A stretch of DNA of 24,773 bases from Candidatus Alcyoniella australis (GTDB lineage Bacteria; Lernaellota; Lernaellaia; JAVCCG01; Alcyoniellaceae): contig JAVCCG010000051.1 of the NCBI GenBank assembly GCA_030765605.1, positions 1 to 24,773 on the forward strand, read 5' to 3'. Under the pieces are notes generated by a model. The model was given only the letters and a program-made list of their open reading frames with translations. It did no database searches and was not told where the DNA came from. Within the stretch, counting starts at the first letter, position 1; the number at the start of each line of letters is the position of its first letter. Below are positions 1-9,200 of this stretch, one piece after another. A program made the position numbers and the translations under genes.

Positions 1-2
1 GG

Positions 3-533
3 ATGCTGTCCCGGGAGATCGACGTTGATCTGGCGCAGCAGGTCTGTGAAGGGGCCGCGCATACCAAGCTGGAGAAGCAGGCGCGTAAAGCGTTTGCCCA
101 GAGCAAGGAGGCGTTCAACGCCGGTCGGCTGGAGGAGGCCGCGCGCAGCCTGCATCAGGCGATCAAGTTCGACCCGTCCAACCCGCTGTACCAGCGCAAC
201 CTGGGGCTGGTTCACCTGCGCAACCAGATGAGCGAGATGGCTCTGGCGACCCTGGAAAAGGCGGTCGACCTCGATCCGCTGGATCCCAAGAGCCGTTTGC
301 ATTACGGCAAGGCGCTGATGGCCGCGGGCCAAGTCTATGAGGCGCGCAAGGAGCTGCGCATCGCCCTGGCGATCGATCCGCACGACGAGGAGACAGCCGA
401 GCTATATCAAAGGGCTGCCAAGGGTTGGCAGATTATCTTTCACCAGAGCTTCCATCCGGGCTGGTTCCTATTGGCCTTTGTCAGCCTGGTGTTGATCGTG
501 GTGGTGGTGGTCGGTCTGATTATCAGCGACTGA
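3..533 (+). CDS. TPR-repeat protein with C-terminal membrane anchor (probably 5'-partial)
   Basis: Three consecutive tetratricopeptide repeats are visible at about residues 28-61, 62-95 and 96-129. Each has the usual small and aromatic pattern and ends in a DP turn (FDPSNP, LDPLDP, IDPHDE). A single hydrophobic segment at about 154-174, followed by only a few residues, looks like a tail anchor that leaves the TPR domain in the cytoplasm. TPR domains are protein-interaction scaffolds, and nothing here names the partner. The ATG at base 3 is the first possible start, but the frame is open to the window edge and no ribosome-binding site can be checked. The piece may be the C-terminal part of a longer protein, for example one with an N-terminal J-domain or DUF4388 domain; that is a guess. 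It converges with the next gene, leaving a 6-nt gap and no terminator. Confidence 0.75.
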   Translation: MLSREIDVDLAQQVCEGAAHTKLEKQARKAFAQSKEAFNAGRLEEAARSLHQAIKFDPSNPLYQRNLGLVHLRNQMSEMALATLEKAVDLDPLDPKSRLHYGKALMAAGQVYEARKELRIALAIDPHDEETAELYQRAAKGWQIIFHQSFHPGWFLLAFVSLVLIVVVVVGLIISD

Positions 534-539
534 CGCGGT

Positions 540-1076
540 TTAATCTCCAGATGTAAAAACCCAAACCAACAGTCGCGCGAGGAATCCCAGCGCGCCGAGC
601 CCCAACAGCAATTGCGCGACGAACGAGGCCCAGCCGCTGGCTGCCTCGGGAGTATAGGCGGCGATCAACCAGAACAGCAGCGCAAAGCCCCAGGGCAGAC
701 ACAGCCGCACCGCGCCGTCGACCAGGTCGGGATTGGCCATCTCTTTATTCCAGCGCGCCAGTGCTCCGCCGAACACCGCGTAGCCCAGGAAGGAACCGGC
801 CAGTGTGCCGATGATGAAGCGGTTGGCGACGTTGTCTTCCAAGGGCAGCCTGTCGAGCATTGAGAGCAACACCATGCAGGCCACGAACAGCGCCAGGTTG
901 ATCAGCGTGCCTTGCCAGCGGTAGCGCCAGGCGCGGCTGGTGTAATACAGGTGCACCAGCACCGAGCCGATCAGTCCGGCGTGGAAGCCCGCGCTACGTG
1001 CGCAGACCTGCCAGCCGGTCATGCTCATCGAGTCGTTGGCCGGGCAGAGCATCGGACTCAGCAGATCGGGGATCAT
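540..1076 (-). CDS. DUF2085-like polytopic membrane protein
   Basis: This 178-residue protein has about five hydrophobic segments (roughly 24-42, 57-76, 86-106, 121-141 and 149-174). Near the N-terminus are LCP at 9-11 and VCARSAGFHAGL at 24-35. This matches the DUF2085 signature, in which a Cys, a spacer and then vCaRctGiylG lead into a membrane helix. The family is uncharacterised, so no function is assigned. The second Cys of the usual CxRC motif is replaced by Ser (CARS), and the usual CH is CP, so it is a divergent member. The ATG overlaps the TGA of the upstream penicillin-binding protein gene as ATGA, which fixes this start and implies translational coupling. The family call is from memory of the motif and is moderately secure; that it is a membrane protein is very secure. 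Confidence 0.62.
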   Translation of the reverse strand: MIPDLLSPMLCPANDSMSMTGWQVCARSAGFHAGLIGSVLVHLYYTSRAWRYRWQGTLINLALFVACMVLLSMLDRLPLEDNVANRFIIGTLAGSFLGYAVFGGALARWNKEMANPDLVDGAVRLCLPWGFALLFWLIAAYTPEAASGWASFVAQLLLGLGALGFLARLLVWVFTSGD

Positions 1077-3826
1077 TTTTCGTCTTCCTGTGATAGGGGT
1101 TCGAACTCGAGCAGGTCCAGCAGCGGCGGAGCCTGTTCCTCCACCGGCTGCAGCTCGGGCTGTGGCAGCTCGGCGTCGATCATCGGCTGCTGGGGCAGCG
1201 GCAGCTCCTGTTCCATGTCCAAGCGGCCGAACTCCTCCAGCCGCGGAGTGGAGATGATCGGCGCGACGCCGGTGGGCGCGGTGCCGACCTTGAACACTTC
1301 GAGGATCGTCTCTTGGGTGGTCTCGCCGGGGAGGTAGCCGTTGTCCTTGTCGATGGTGACGAAGGCCAGGCCCGAGGGGCGGGTGAATTGGCGATTGGGC
1401 TTCTGGGCCAGGGCGGCGCGCATGAAGTCGATCCAGATCGGCAGCGCAGCGCGGCTGCCGCCCTCGCCGTGTCCGAGGCTGATCCGGCCGTCGTCGAACC
1501 CGACCCAGACTCCGGCCAGCAAGTCCGGCGAGTAGCCGATGAACCAGGCGTCGCGGTAATCGTTGGTCGTGCCGGTCTTGCCCGCCACCACCCTTCCCAA
1601 CGAGGCGGCGCGTCCGGCCGTGCCCCACTGGCAGACGCTCTGCATCATGCTCGTGACCTGATAGGCGGTCTGCGGGCTGTTGACGCGCACGAAGCTGACG
1701 TTGCCGTCGGGACGCGCCTCGGGCGGGATCTCGTCGCGCAGCGGCTGCTGGCCGTCGGGCAGGGCGAAGGTCCACTGCTTGGCCGGCTCGAGGCGGAACT
1801 CCTGGGCGCGGTTGTCGGTGATGTGAAAATAGGCGGTCGAGGCCTGGCGCGGTTCGCTGAGGATCGGCGGGCTCGGCGCGAGCTGCGTGTTGAGCACGCT
1901 GCTCTCCAGCAGTTGGCCCTCGCGGGTGGTGATCCGCCGGATGGTGATCGGCTGAGCGTGCTTGCCCATCGCGGCCAGACAGGCGTAGGCGTTGATCAGT
2001 TCGATCGGCGAGATCACGTGCGAGCCGATGGCCATCGACAGGTCGGGATTGCGGCCCAGGGTCGTCAGACCCATGCGCCGGGCGTACTCCATTACGTACT
2101 CGGGCCCGACCTGCCACATCAGGCGGATCGTCACCAGGTTGATCGAACGCGCCAGGGCGTAGCGCAACGACACGAAGCCGAAGTATTCGCCGGTGTAGTT
2201 GCGTGGCCGCCAGCCGCGAACGAAGGTCAGCGGGCCGTCGAAGGCGATCGTGCCCGGTGTGTAGCCCGCGTCGAGGGCCGCGGCGTAGACCAGCGGTTTG
2301 AACGCCGAGCCGGGCTGCCGCCGCGCCTGGGTTACGCGGTTGAACTGGCTGCTGCGGAACTCGCGGCCGCCGAGCATCACCAGCACCTCGCGGTTGTGCG
2401 GGTTCATCGCCAGCAGCAGTCCCTGGACCTCGGGCCGCTGTTCGAGGCTGACCTTGAAGCCCTCGGCCGCGGAGTCGTCCTTGATCTTGACCTCGATCAG
2501 GTCGTTGACGGCGAGGAGCTGGCCGGGCTTGACCAGCCGTTCACGGCGTCGGCGGTTGCCCTGGCGCAGGTCGCGCGCCCAGGCCATGTCGCGCAGCTCC
2601 AGTTGCGCCTCGACCCCGCCCAGGTCGAGGGTCGTCAGCTTTTGCCGATCGTCGATGCGTGTAACCAGCGCCTCAAGGATCGCGCCGCGTTCCGGCGGGG
2701 TCTGGGACAGGCGTTGGCGCGCCTTGTCCAGCCAGGCCTGAGCCTGCTGCTGATCGTCGAGGTGCTTAAGCGGCCCGGTCCAACCCTGGCGCTTGTCCAG
2801 CTGGCGTAATCCCTGGTCCAGGGCGGTCTCGGCCGCGGCGGTCTGCTCGGGGTCGACAGTGGTGTAGATCTCGAGCCCCTGCTTGAACACCACCTCCGGC
2901 CCGTAAGTGCGCATCAGGTAGCGCCGCACGTACTCGACGAAGTACGGGCAGCGCGACGGCGGCTCCTCGTCCTCGTCGCGCAGCCGCAGCGGCTGATCCA
3001 GCGCCGCCTGGTACTGGGCGTCGGTGATGAATCCGACCTCGCGCAAGCGGCGCAGCACGTAATGCTGACGCCCCTTGGCCGCCGCGGGATGGCGCAGAGG
3101 CGAGTAGGCGTTGGGCGCCTTGGGCAGCCCGGCGAGCACCGAGCACTCGGCCAGGTCCAGGTCCCAGACGTCTTTGCCGAAGTAGGTCTGGGCCGCGGCC
3201 TGCACGCCGTAGGCGCCGTGGCCGAAGTAGATCTCGTTGATGTAGAGGTAGAGGATCTCCTGCTTGCTGAAGCGGCGTTCGATGCGCGTGGCGAGGATCG
3301 CCTCTTTATATTTGCGGGTGATCGAGCGTTCGGGGGTCAGCAGCAGGCTCTTGGTCACCTGCTGGGTGATCGTGCTTCCGCCCTGAACCACGTCCAGGGC
3401 CAGGATGTTTTTGAGCAGCGCGCGCAGGATCGAGATGTAATCCAGCCCCTTGTGGCTGTAGAAGTTCTCGTCCTCCGAGGCGATAAACGCCTGGATCAAC
3501 CGGTTGGGTACGCGCTGGATGGGCACCAGCTCGCGCCGGATGTTCTCGTGACGGAAGGTCGCCAGCTGCCGCCCATTGCGGTCGTAGACCCGGGCCACGG
3601 TATAGGGCTGATAGTCGGCCAGCGAGTCTATGCGCGGAATATCGGGAAAAAAGACGAACGGTAAATCAGACTCGATCAGCGCGTAGACTGCAATAAAACC
3701 ACTGAGGATCACGATCGCCGCGCTGCACAAAAGATAGGCCAATACACCGCTGAGCCAACGGCGGCGCAACCCCGGAGAGTCGACCTTGATCAGGTAGACT
3801 TGCTTGACCGATTTGCGAATTACCAT
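1073..3826 (-). CDS. mrcA: Penicillin-binding protein 1A (bifunctional peptidoglycan glycosyltransferase/transpeptidase)
   Basis: This 917-residue class A PBP polymerises lipid II and cross-links the peptide stems in the periplasm, anchored by one helix at about 27-51. The GT51 domain carries SEDENFYSHKGLD at 117-129 (catalytic Glu118), GGSTITQQ at 149-156, and the RKYKEAILATRIE and NEIYFGHGAYG motifs near 171-207. An OB-like insertion lies at about 385-450, as in E. coli PBP1A. The transpeptidase has SxxK at 507-510 (GSAFKP), SxN at 561-563 and KTGT at 750-753, so both activities look intact. The last 60 residues form a Pro/Glu/Gln-rich tail. The ATG at 3826 was chosen because a short basic cytoplasmic leader then precedes the membrane helix; longer upstream frames are antisense to the ClC gene. 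No good Shine-Dalgarno is seen. The gene is coupled to the downstream DUF2085-like gene. Confidence 0.95.
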   Translation of the reverse strand: MVIRKSVKQVYLIKVDSPGLRRRWLSGVLAYLLCSAAIVILSGFIAVYALIESDLPFVFFPDIPRIDSLADYQPYTVARVYDRNGRQLATFRHENIRRELVPIQRVPNRLIQAFIASEDENFYSHKGLDYISILRALLKNILALDVVQGGSTITQQVTKSLLLTPERSITRKYKEAILATRIERRFSKQEILYLYINEIYFGHGAYGVQAAAQTYFGKDVWDLDLAECSVLAGLPKAPNAYSPLRHPAAAKGRQHYVLRRLREVGFITDAQYQAALDQPLRLRDEDEEPPSRCPYFVEYVRRYLMRTYGPEVVFKQGLEIYTTVDPEQTAAAETALDQGLRQLDKRQGWTGPLKHLDDQQQAQAWLDKARQRLSQTPPERGAILEALVTRIDDRQKLTTLDLGGVEAQLELRDMAWARDLRQGNRRRRERLVKPGQLLAVNDLIEVKIKDDSAAEGFKVSLEQRPEVQGLLLAMNPHNREVLVMLGGREFRSSQFNRVTQARRQPGSAFKPLVYAAALDAGYTPGTIAFDGPLTFVRGWRPRNYTGEYFGFVSLRYALARSINLVTIRLMWQVGPEYVMEYARRMGLTTLGRNPDLSMAIGSHVISPIELINAYACLAAMGKHAQPITIRRITTREGQLLESSVLNTQLAPSPPILSEPRQASTAYFHITDNRAQEFRLEPAKQWTFALPDGQQPLRDEIPPEARPDGNVSFVRVNSPQTAYQVTSMMQSVCQWGTAGRAASLGRVVAGKTGTTNDYRDAWFIGYSPDLLAGVWVGFDDGRISLGHGEGGSRAALPIWIDFMRAALAQKPNRQFTRPSGLAFVTIDKDNGYLPGETTQETILEVFKVGTAPTGVAPIISTPRLEEFGRLDMEQELPLPQQPMIDAELPQPELQPVEEQAPPLLDLLEFEPLSQEDEK

Positions 3827-3890
3827 CGGCGAATACGGTATGATAATCAGTGCCGGGGGACAAGCCTCGTGAATAACCCAGGCTAGGGTA

Positions 3891-3919
3891 TTGACGCCCT
3901 GGCGTTGATTCCATAGCCT
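3891..3919 (+). promoter_or_regulatory. Candidate sigma70-type promoter for the ClC gene
   Basis: TTGACG at 3891-3896 and TAGCCT at 3914-3919 are separated by 17 nt. The -10 box keeps the three most conserved positions (T, A and final T). Transcription would begin near 3926, giving a leader of about 39 nt that contains the whole palindrome at 3941-3964. This also disfavours the TTG at 3932 as a start. The call rests on consensus matching only. Confidence 0.4.
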
Positions 3920-3940
3920 CCGTGCCGACCCTTGGTCAGG

Positions 3941-3964
3941 ATTGTCCAAGGGGACTTGGATAAT
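3941..3964 (+). promoter_or_regulatory. 24-nt palindrome/hairpin directly abutting the ClC start codon
   Basis: ATTGTCCAAG (3941-3950) and CTTGGATAAT (3955-3964) are inverted repeats matching at 9 of 10 positions; the tenth is a G-U pair in RNA. The loop is GGGA, which fits the GNRA tetraloop rule. The ATG begins at the next base, 3965. The purine run AAGGGGA (3948-3954), the only Shine-Dalgarno-like element, lies in the loop and the closing stem, so folding would mask it. It could be a translational control hairpin or, as DNA, an operator. Confidence 0.6.
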
Positions 3965-6130
3965 ATGACAAAACACAGTCGATCTACGCTGAAGAAGCCG
4001 GGCAGGGGCGCGCAAGCGGCATTGCTGCGCGTACTCTACGGCGCGATGGATCGGCTGCGGCTGAGCGAGACAGCGTTCATTGTGGGCATGGCAGCCTTCG
4101 TCGGCCTGGCCGCGGGCTACGGCGGCGTGGCCTTCCGCGAGATGCTCGAGCTGGCGCGGCGCTTTTTCTGCGACGCCGCCTGGTACCTCAAGTACGTCAG
4201 CGTGGGCTTTGACTCGCCCGAGGCGGCCCTGGCCGTGCGCGCCCAGATCGAGTCGGTCCACATGCTCGGCGGGGCCAACCCGCTGGGCTTCCTCTCCTGG
4301 CCGTTCCTGATCGGGGTCTGCGCTTTCGGCGGGCTGCTCGTGGCGCCGATGGTCTTTTTCCTGGCGCGCGAGGCCAAGGGGCACGGCGTGCCCGAGGTGA
4401 TGGACGCCATCGCCCGCCGCGGCGGACTGATCCGCGTGCGGGTGGTATTAGTTAAAGCCGTGGCCTCGGTGCTCTCGATCGCCACCGGCGCCTCGGTGGG
4501 CTCCGAGGGCCCGATCGTACAGATCGGCTCGGCCATCGGCTCGAGCGTGGGGCAGTTCTTCCGCGTGGCGCGCGAACGAATGACGATCCTCGTGGGCTGC
4601 GGCGCGGCCGGCGGCATTGCGGTGATCTTTAACGCGCCGATCGCCGGGATCATGTTCGCCCTGGAGGTGATCCTCGGCGACTTCACCGTGGGCACGCTCT
4701 CGGCCGTGGTGATCAGCGCGGTGATGGCCACGGTTGTGCGCCACGTGTATTACGCGGACGAGCCGGTATTTCACAACATGACCTACGAGTACGTCAGCAT
4801 CTACGAGGTCGGCACCTACATGCTGCTGGGGCTGATCGCCGGGCTGATCGCGCTGCTCTACGTGCGCATGGTCTACAAGCTCGAGGACGCGTTCGACGAT
4901 TCGCGCATCCCGCGGCTGCTGCGTCCGGCCCTGGGAGGGGCGTTGGTCGGCGTGATCGCCGTATTCTTTCCCCAGGTGCTTGGCGTGGGCTACGAGTCGA
5001 TCGACCTGGCGCTCACCGCCCAACTGGGGCTCGGTGCGCTGGTCGCCCTGGCTTTGCTCAAGCTGGCGGCCACCGCGCTGTCCATCGGTTCGGGCGCCAG
5101 CGGCGGGATCTTCGCTCCGTCGCTGTTTATCGGGGCGATGACCGGCGGCGCCGTGGGCATGGTGGTTCATACGCTGTTTCCCGAGGTCACCGCGCCCACC
5201 GGGGCCTACGCGCTGGTGGGCATGGCCGCGGTGTTCGCCGCCGCGACCCACGCGCCGATCACCGCGATTTTGATCCTCTTCGAGATGACCCTGGACTACA
5301 AAGTAATCCTGCCGGTGATGCTGGCGGTGATCATGGCGACGATGGTCAAACGCGCGCTGATGACCGAGTCGATCTACACGCTCAAGCTCGCGCGCAAGGG
5401 CGTACGGATCCACGCCGGCCGCGAGGAGACGATCATGAAATCGCTGTGCGTGCGCGAGGTGATGCGCGCGGACGCGGTGAAAATCAGGCACGACATGCCG
5501 TTCAACGAAGTGGTCGAGATCGTGCTCTCCAGCCCCGAGACCATGTTCTTCGTTGTCGATTCCGAGGGGATGCTCAAGGGCGAGATCTCGTTGCATACGG
5601 TCAAGGACATCCTGCAGGAGCAGGGGCTGGACCTGCTGGTGTTGGCCGACGACGTAATGACCCCGGCGCAGACCTTTGTCACGCCGGACACCACCCTGGC
5701 CGAGACCATGCGGCGCTTCTCGGCGCGCCACACCGACGTGCTGCCGGTGGTCGAGTCAAAACAGAACCCGCGCTTCGTCGGCGTGCTCAGCCGCGCCGTG
5801 ATCATCGACGCCTACAACCGCGAGATCCTGCGCCAGAGCGCCCTGGGAATCCGCTATTTGCGCGGCGGCAGCGACGGCCGGACCGTCGAGGCGGTTGAGC
5901 TGCCCGTGGAGTTCATCACCCGCGAGATCTCGATCCCCCAGGGCTTTGTGGGCATGACGTTGCAGCAACTGGACCTGCGCACGCGCCACGGCGTAACCGT
6001 GCTCGCGGTGCGCCATCCCGGCGGCGGTCCCCAGGGCGACGAGATGCCCGATCCGCAGAAGCCGCTGACAGCGGGCGATCGGATGGTCGTGGTCGGCCGC
6101 GTGGACGATCTCAACCGCCTCGAAGATTAG
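3965..6130 (+). CDS. ClC family chloride channel/transporter with CBS pair and C-terminal RCK_C domain
   Basis: This 721-residue inner-membrane protein has the ClC signature motifs: KGHGVPEV at 138-145 (the GSGIP region, with His in the Ser position), GSEGPIVQ at 179-186 with gating Glu181, GIFAPSLF at 381-388 and the pore Tyr471. The position equivalent to the internal proton glutamate of E. coli ClC (E203) is Val235 (FALEV), as in chloride channels, so proton-coupled exchange of the E. coli type is doubtful. Two CBS domains follow (about 491-545 and 562-615), then an RCK_C/TrkA-C-like domain (about 645-720, ending GDRMVVVGRVDDLNRLED). These cytoplasmic domains usually bind nucleotides or other small ligands. 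The ATG at 3965 is preferred over an in-frame TTG at 3932 because AAGGGGA lies 10 nt upstream and the protein then begins with a basic leader. The gene diverges from mrcA. Confidence 0.93.
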   Translation: MTKHSRSTLKKPGRGAQAALLRVLYGAMDRLRLSETAFIVGMAAFVGLAAGYGGVAFREMLELARRFFCDAAWYLKYVSVGFDSPEAALAVRAQIESVHMLGGANPLGFLSWPFLIGVCAFGGLLVAPMVFFLAREAKGHGVPEVMDAIARRGGLIRVRVVLVKAVASVLSIATGASVGSEGPIVQIGSAIGSSVGQFFRVARERMTILVGCGAAGGIAVIFNAPIAGIMFALEVILGDFTVGTLSAVVISAVMATVVRHVYYADEPVFHNMTYEYVSIYEVGTYMLLGLIAGLIALLYVRMVYKLEDAFDDSRIPRLLRPALGGALVGVIAVFFPQVLGVGYESIDLALTAQLGLGALVALALLKLAATALSIGSGASGGIFAPSLFIGAMTGGAVGMVVHTLFPEVTAPTGAYALVGMAAVFAAATHAPITAILILFEMTLDYKVILPVMLAVIMATMVKRALMTESIYTLKLARKGVRIHAGREETIMKSLCVREVMRADAVKIRHDMPFNEVVEIVLSSPETMFFVVDSEGMLKGEISLHTVKDILQEQGLDLLVLADDVMTPAQTFVTPDTTLAETMRRFSARHTDVLPVVESKQNPRFVGVLSRAVIIDAYNREILRQSALGIRYLRGGSDGRTVEAVELPVEFITREISIPQGFVGMTLQQLDLRTRHGVTVLAVRHPGGGPQGDEMPDPQKPLTAGDRMVVVGRVDDLNRLED

Positions 6131-6157
6131 TCAAACATTATCCACCTTATTCCGCGA

Positions 6158-6187
6158 TTGCCCTGACGCATTCCCGCCTGATACTAT
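6158..6187 (+). promoter_or_regulatory. Candidate promoter for the exported subtilase-like gene
   Basis: TTGCCC (6158-6163) and TACTAT (6182-6187) are separated by 18 nt, each matching the sigma70 consensus at four of six positions. The 89-nt gap after the ClC gene holds no terminator that I can see, so read-through from the ClC gene is also possible. Confidence 0.33.
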
Positions 6188-6219
6188 TCAGCTCACCTTT
6201 CCCGGTTGTAGAGGGAGTA

Positions 6220-9200
6220 ATGAAAATGAATTCGTTTGTCCGAGCGTGGCTGGTTGCCGCGTTGATGATGGTGTTGTGCGCGGGCGTTGCGCATGCTTTT
6301 TCAATCAGCGGCCAGGACGCGCACATCTGGAACTACGAACGCTTCACCTACGAGCCGGCGCAGATCACCTTCAGCCAGTCGCTCAACCCGCTGACGGTCA
6401 ATCAGAACAACATCTACATCACGCCGTTGGGCGACCCGTCGTACAAGTTCGCCTGCGCCTACAACCTGCTTTCGGTCAACCGCTCCAACGACACTGTGCG
6501 CCTGACTCCCGACCCGGCGTTCTGGTTCGGCGTGCGCCTGCAGATCGTGATTGGCGACGGCCTGCGCGACACGGGCAACGGCGCGTTCGACGGCAACTTC
6601 CCCTGGGGCGACGTGTTTGTGGCCAACATCCCGGCGGACTTCGAGCGTCCCGAGTACGACCCGTGGAACCCCTTTGCGCAGGTGGTCGCTTCCTACGAGC
6701 TGATCGGATACAACCCGGCCGACCCGGAGAATACCGACCCCAATGACCCGGCCGACTGGACCGGCATCTCGGTCACGGAGGCCTGGAAGTTCAGCATTGG
6801 ACGGCCCGACGTGTTGATTGCCGTGGTGGACGACGGCCTGGAGAAGTACGACCACCTCGAACTGGCCGACAACCTGTTCATCAACAGCGGCGAGCTGCCC
6901 GAGCCGCAGTTGGGCGACGGCACGCCCTGCGGCGCCGATGATTGCAACGGCGACGGCAAGTTCAACGCCCAGGATTATGCCGATGATCCGCGGATCGAGC
7001 CGGGGCTGAGCGTCGATCCGGGCGACCTGATCGACGCCTTTAGCGACGGCGTGGACGACGATCAAAACGGCATGGTCGACGACATCAGCGGCTGGGACTT
7101 CTTCCGCTGGGTGCCCACGGCCCTGGGCGTACGCGAGTTCCCGGAGGGGGATCACGGCGGCGACCGGGCCAAGGACGCGGCGGCCATCGCGGACAACGGC
7201 TACGGCGGCAAACCCGGAGTCTGCCCCAACTGCATGATCCTGCCGATCAGGGTCTGCGACGCGGTGATGGCCGAGCACAACCAGATCGCCCAGGGCATCG
7301 AGTACGCGCGCGACATGGGCGCGGACGTGGTCGTGGCCGCATTGGGCACCTCGAACTTCTCCGGCGACGCCGAGGAGCGCATCCGCCAGGCGGTTGCCGA
7401 CGGCGTAACCATTGTTACGGCTTCGGGCGACGAGCTGGGGTTCCACCATATGTATCCCGGGGCGGGCGAGGATGTGATGGCGGTCAAGGCGGTCTACGCC
7501 TTTCCCAACATCCCGATTCTCGGTCTGCTGCCGTTCACCGAGACCTACTGCACCAACTACGGCGCTAAGGTGTTCTACACCGTGAGCTGCAACGCCTGCT
7601 CGTCGGGGGCCACGGGCAACCTGGGTGGCGCGGCCGGCCTGCTGATTTCCCGCGCGCGCGATCTGGGGATCGAGATCAACCCCTACGAGATCCAGCAGAT
7701 TTTCAAGATGACGGCCGACGATATTTACGAACGCTGCATCACCTTCACTCCCGGCGGCTGCCAGCCCGGCGTGGATGAGCACTTCGGCTACGGCCGGGTC
7801 AACATCGGCCGGGCGATCAAGACCCTCGGAGATTCGCTGCTGGACATCCCCGAGCGCATCCCGCCCGAGGTGCGCATTACCTCGCCGCGTTGGTTCACAA
7901 CCCACGATCCGCTGCAACAGCGGATGCTGCCGATCGAGGCCGACATCTTTGCCCGCGGCCGGTCCTATACCTGGTCGCTACAATTCGCCGTGGGGGTCCA
8001 GCCGCTGGACGAGGAGTTCATCGAGGTCGCCACGGGCGCGGGCCAGGCGCGGACCAGCGGCGAGATAATGCAGCTGGACATGCTGCCGATCTTCAGCGAG
8101 GCCTGGCTGCGCAAAACCCCCGAGCTGCCCAACGACTTCACCGTCACCCTGCGGCTGCGCGCGCGTTACGACGAGGGCGGCGATACGGTGTTCGGCGAGG
8201 CGCGCAAGGCCATCGCACTGCGCACTGACGACGATCCGACCACCGGGCTGCTGCCGGGCTTCCCGATCTACATCGGCGAGTCCGGCGAATCGTCCGTGGC
8301 GCTCTACGACCTTGACGGCGATCTCGAGGGTCGGCCGGAGATCATCTTCGGCACCTCCGGCGGCTTTGTCGAGGTCTTCAGCTACGACCCCGAGACCGAG
8401 GCCTGGGGCCGGATGCCGGGCTTCCCGATCAACGTGCGCGAGTTCCTGGACATCCCCACCGACGACGTGGTGATCGCCTCGGTGGCGGTGGGCGACCTGT
8501 GGGGCATCGGTATGCCGGTGATCGTCGCCCTGTGCGGCGGCGGCTTCGCCATGGCGATTTACCCCGATGGCTACGACCATCCCGGCGGGCCGCTGCTGCC
8601 CGGGTTCCCCGTGGCCGCGGACGTGCCGCCCAACGACACGGCCTACAATTTCGCCCACGGCCGCTCGTTCGGCGCCTCGCCCGTGCTCGCCGACCTGGAC
8701 CTCGACGGCCGACTGGAGATCATCGGCGCCAACTACGATCAGAAGGTCTACGCCTGGCGGTCGGTGGACGTGGACGGCGACGGCCAGGTCGACCGCATGC
8801 CCGGCTTCCCCGTGCTGACCCGTTCCAACGCCGAGCAAGTGCCCGACGATCTGGTCTGCGAGGGCGAGAACCCGGGCGAAGATCCGCTGCCCGGCCAACA
8901 TCTGGCGACCCCGGCGGTGGGCGTGCTCGATCCGGACTCCGCCAACCCCGCGCTGTCGCAGTATCCGGCGATCATCGTACCGACCACCGAGGTCTGCGGC
9001 GATGCCACCGGCCGGATTTACGGCGTGGCCTGGGACGGCGAGAACCACGTGGGCGGACCGTTCCTGCCCGGCTGGCCTGCCAAGATCGCGGCCCCGCTCT
9101 CCGGCGCGGTGCCCGTGCCGCCGATCACCCTGGGCCTCGGATCGTCCCCGGCGATGGCGATGTTCGAGGGCAAAATGCACATCGGCTTCGGCGCGTTTCT

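Noticed and set aside
1313-2809. Long plus-strand open frame antisense to mrcA
   Set aside because: The translation is low-complexity and rich in Arg, Gly, Ala and Asp with no domain, while the opposite strand encodes all PBP1A motifs. It is a by-product of high GC content.
3840-3845. TATCAT on the minus strand as a -10 box for mrcA
   Set aside because: It matches TATAAT at five of six positions, but no -35 box lies at 15-19 nt, so it is not listed as a promoter.
3932-3964. TTG start at 3932 for the ClC gene
   Set aside because: It would place the palindrome in coding sequence, has no ribosome-binding site, and lies about 6 nt after the predicted transcription start. The ATG at 3965 has AAGGGGA upstream.
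4448-5731. Minus-strand open frame antisense to the ClC gene
   Set aside because: The composition is His/Arg/Asp-rich shadow sequence without domains; the plus strand has clear ClC and CBS motifs.
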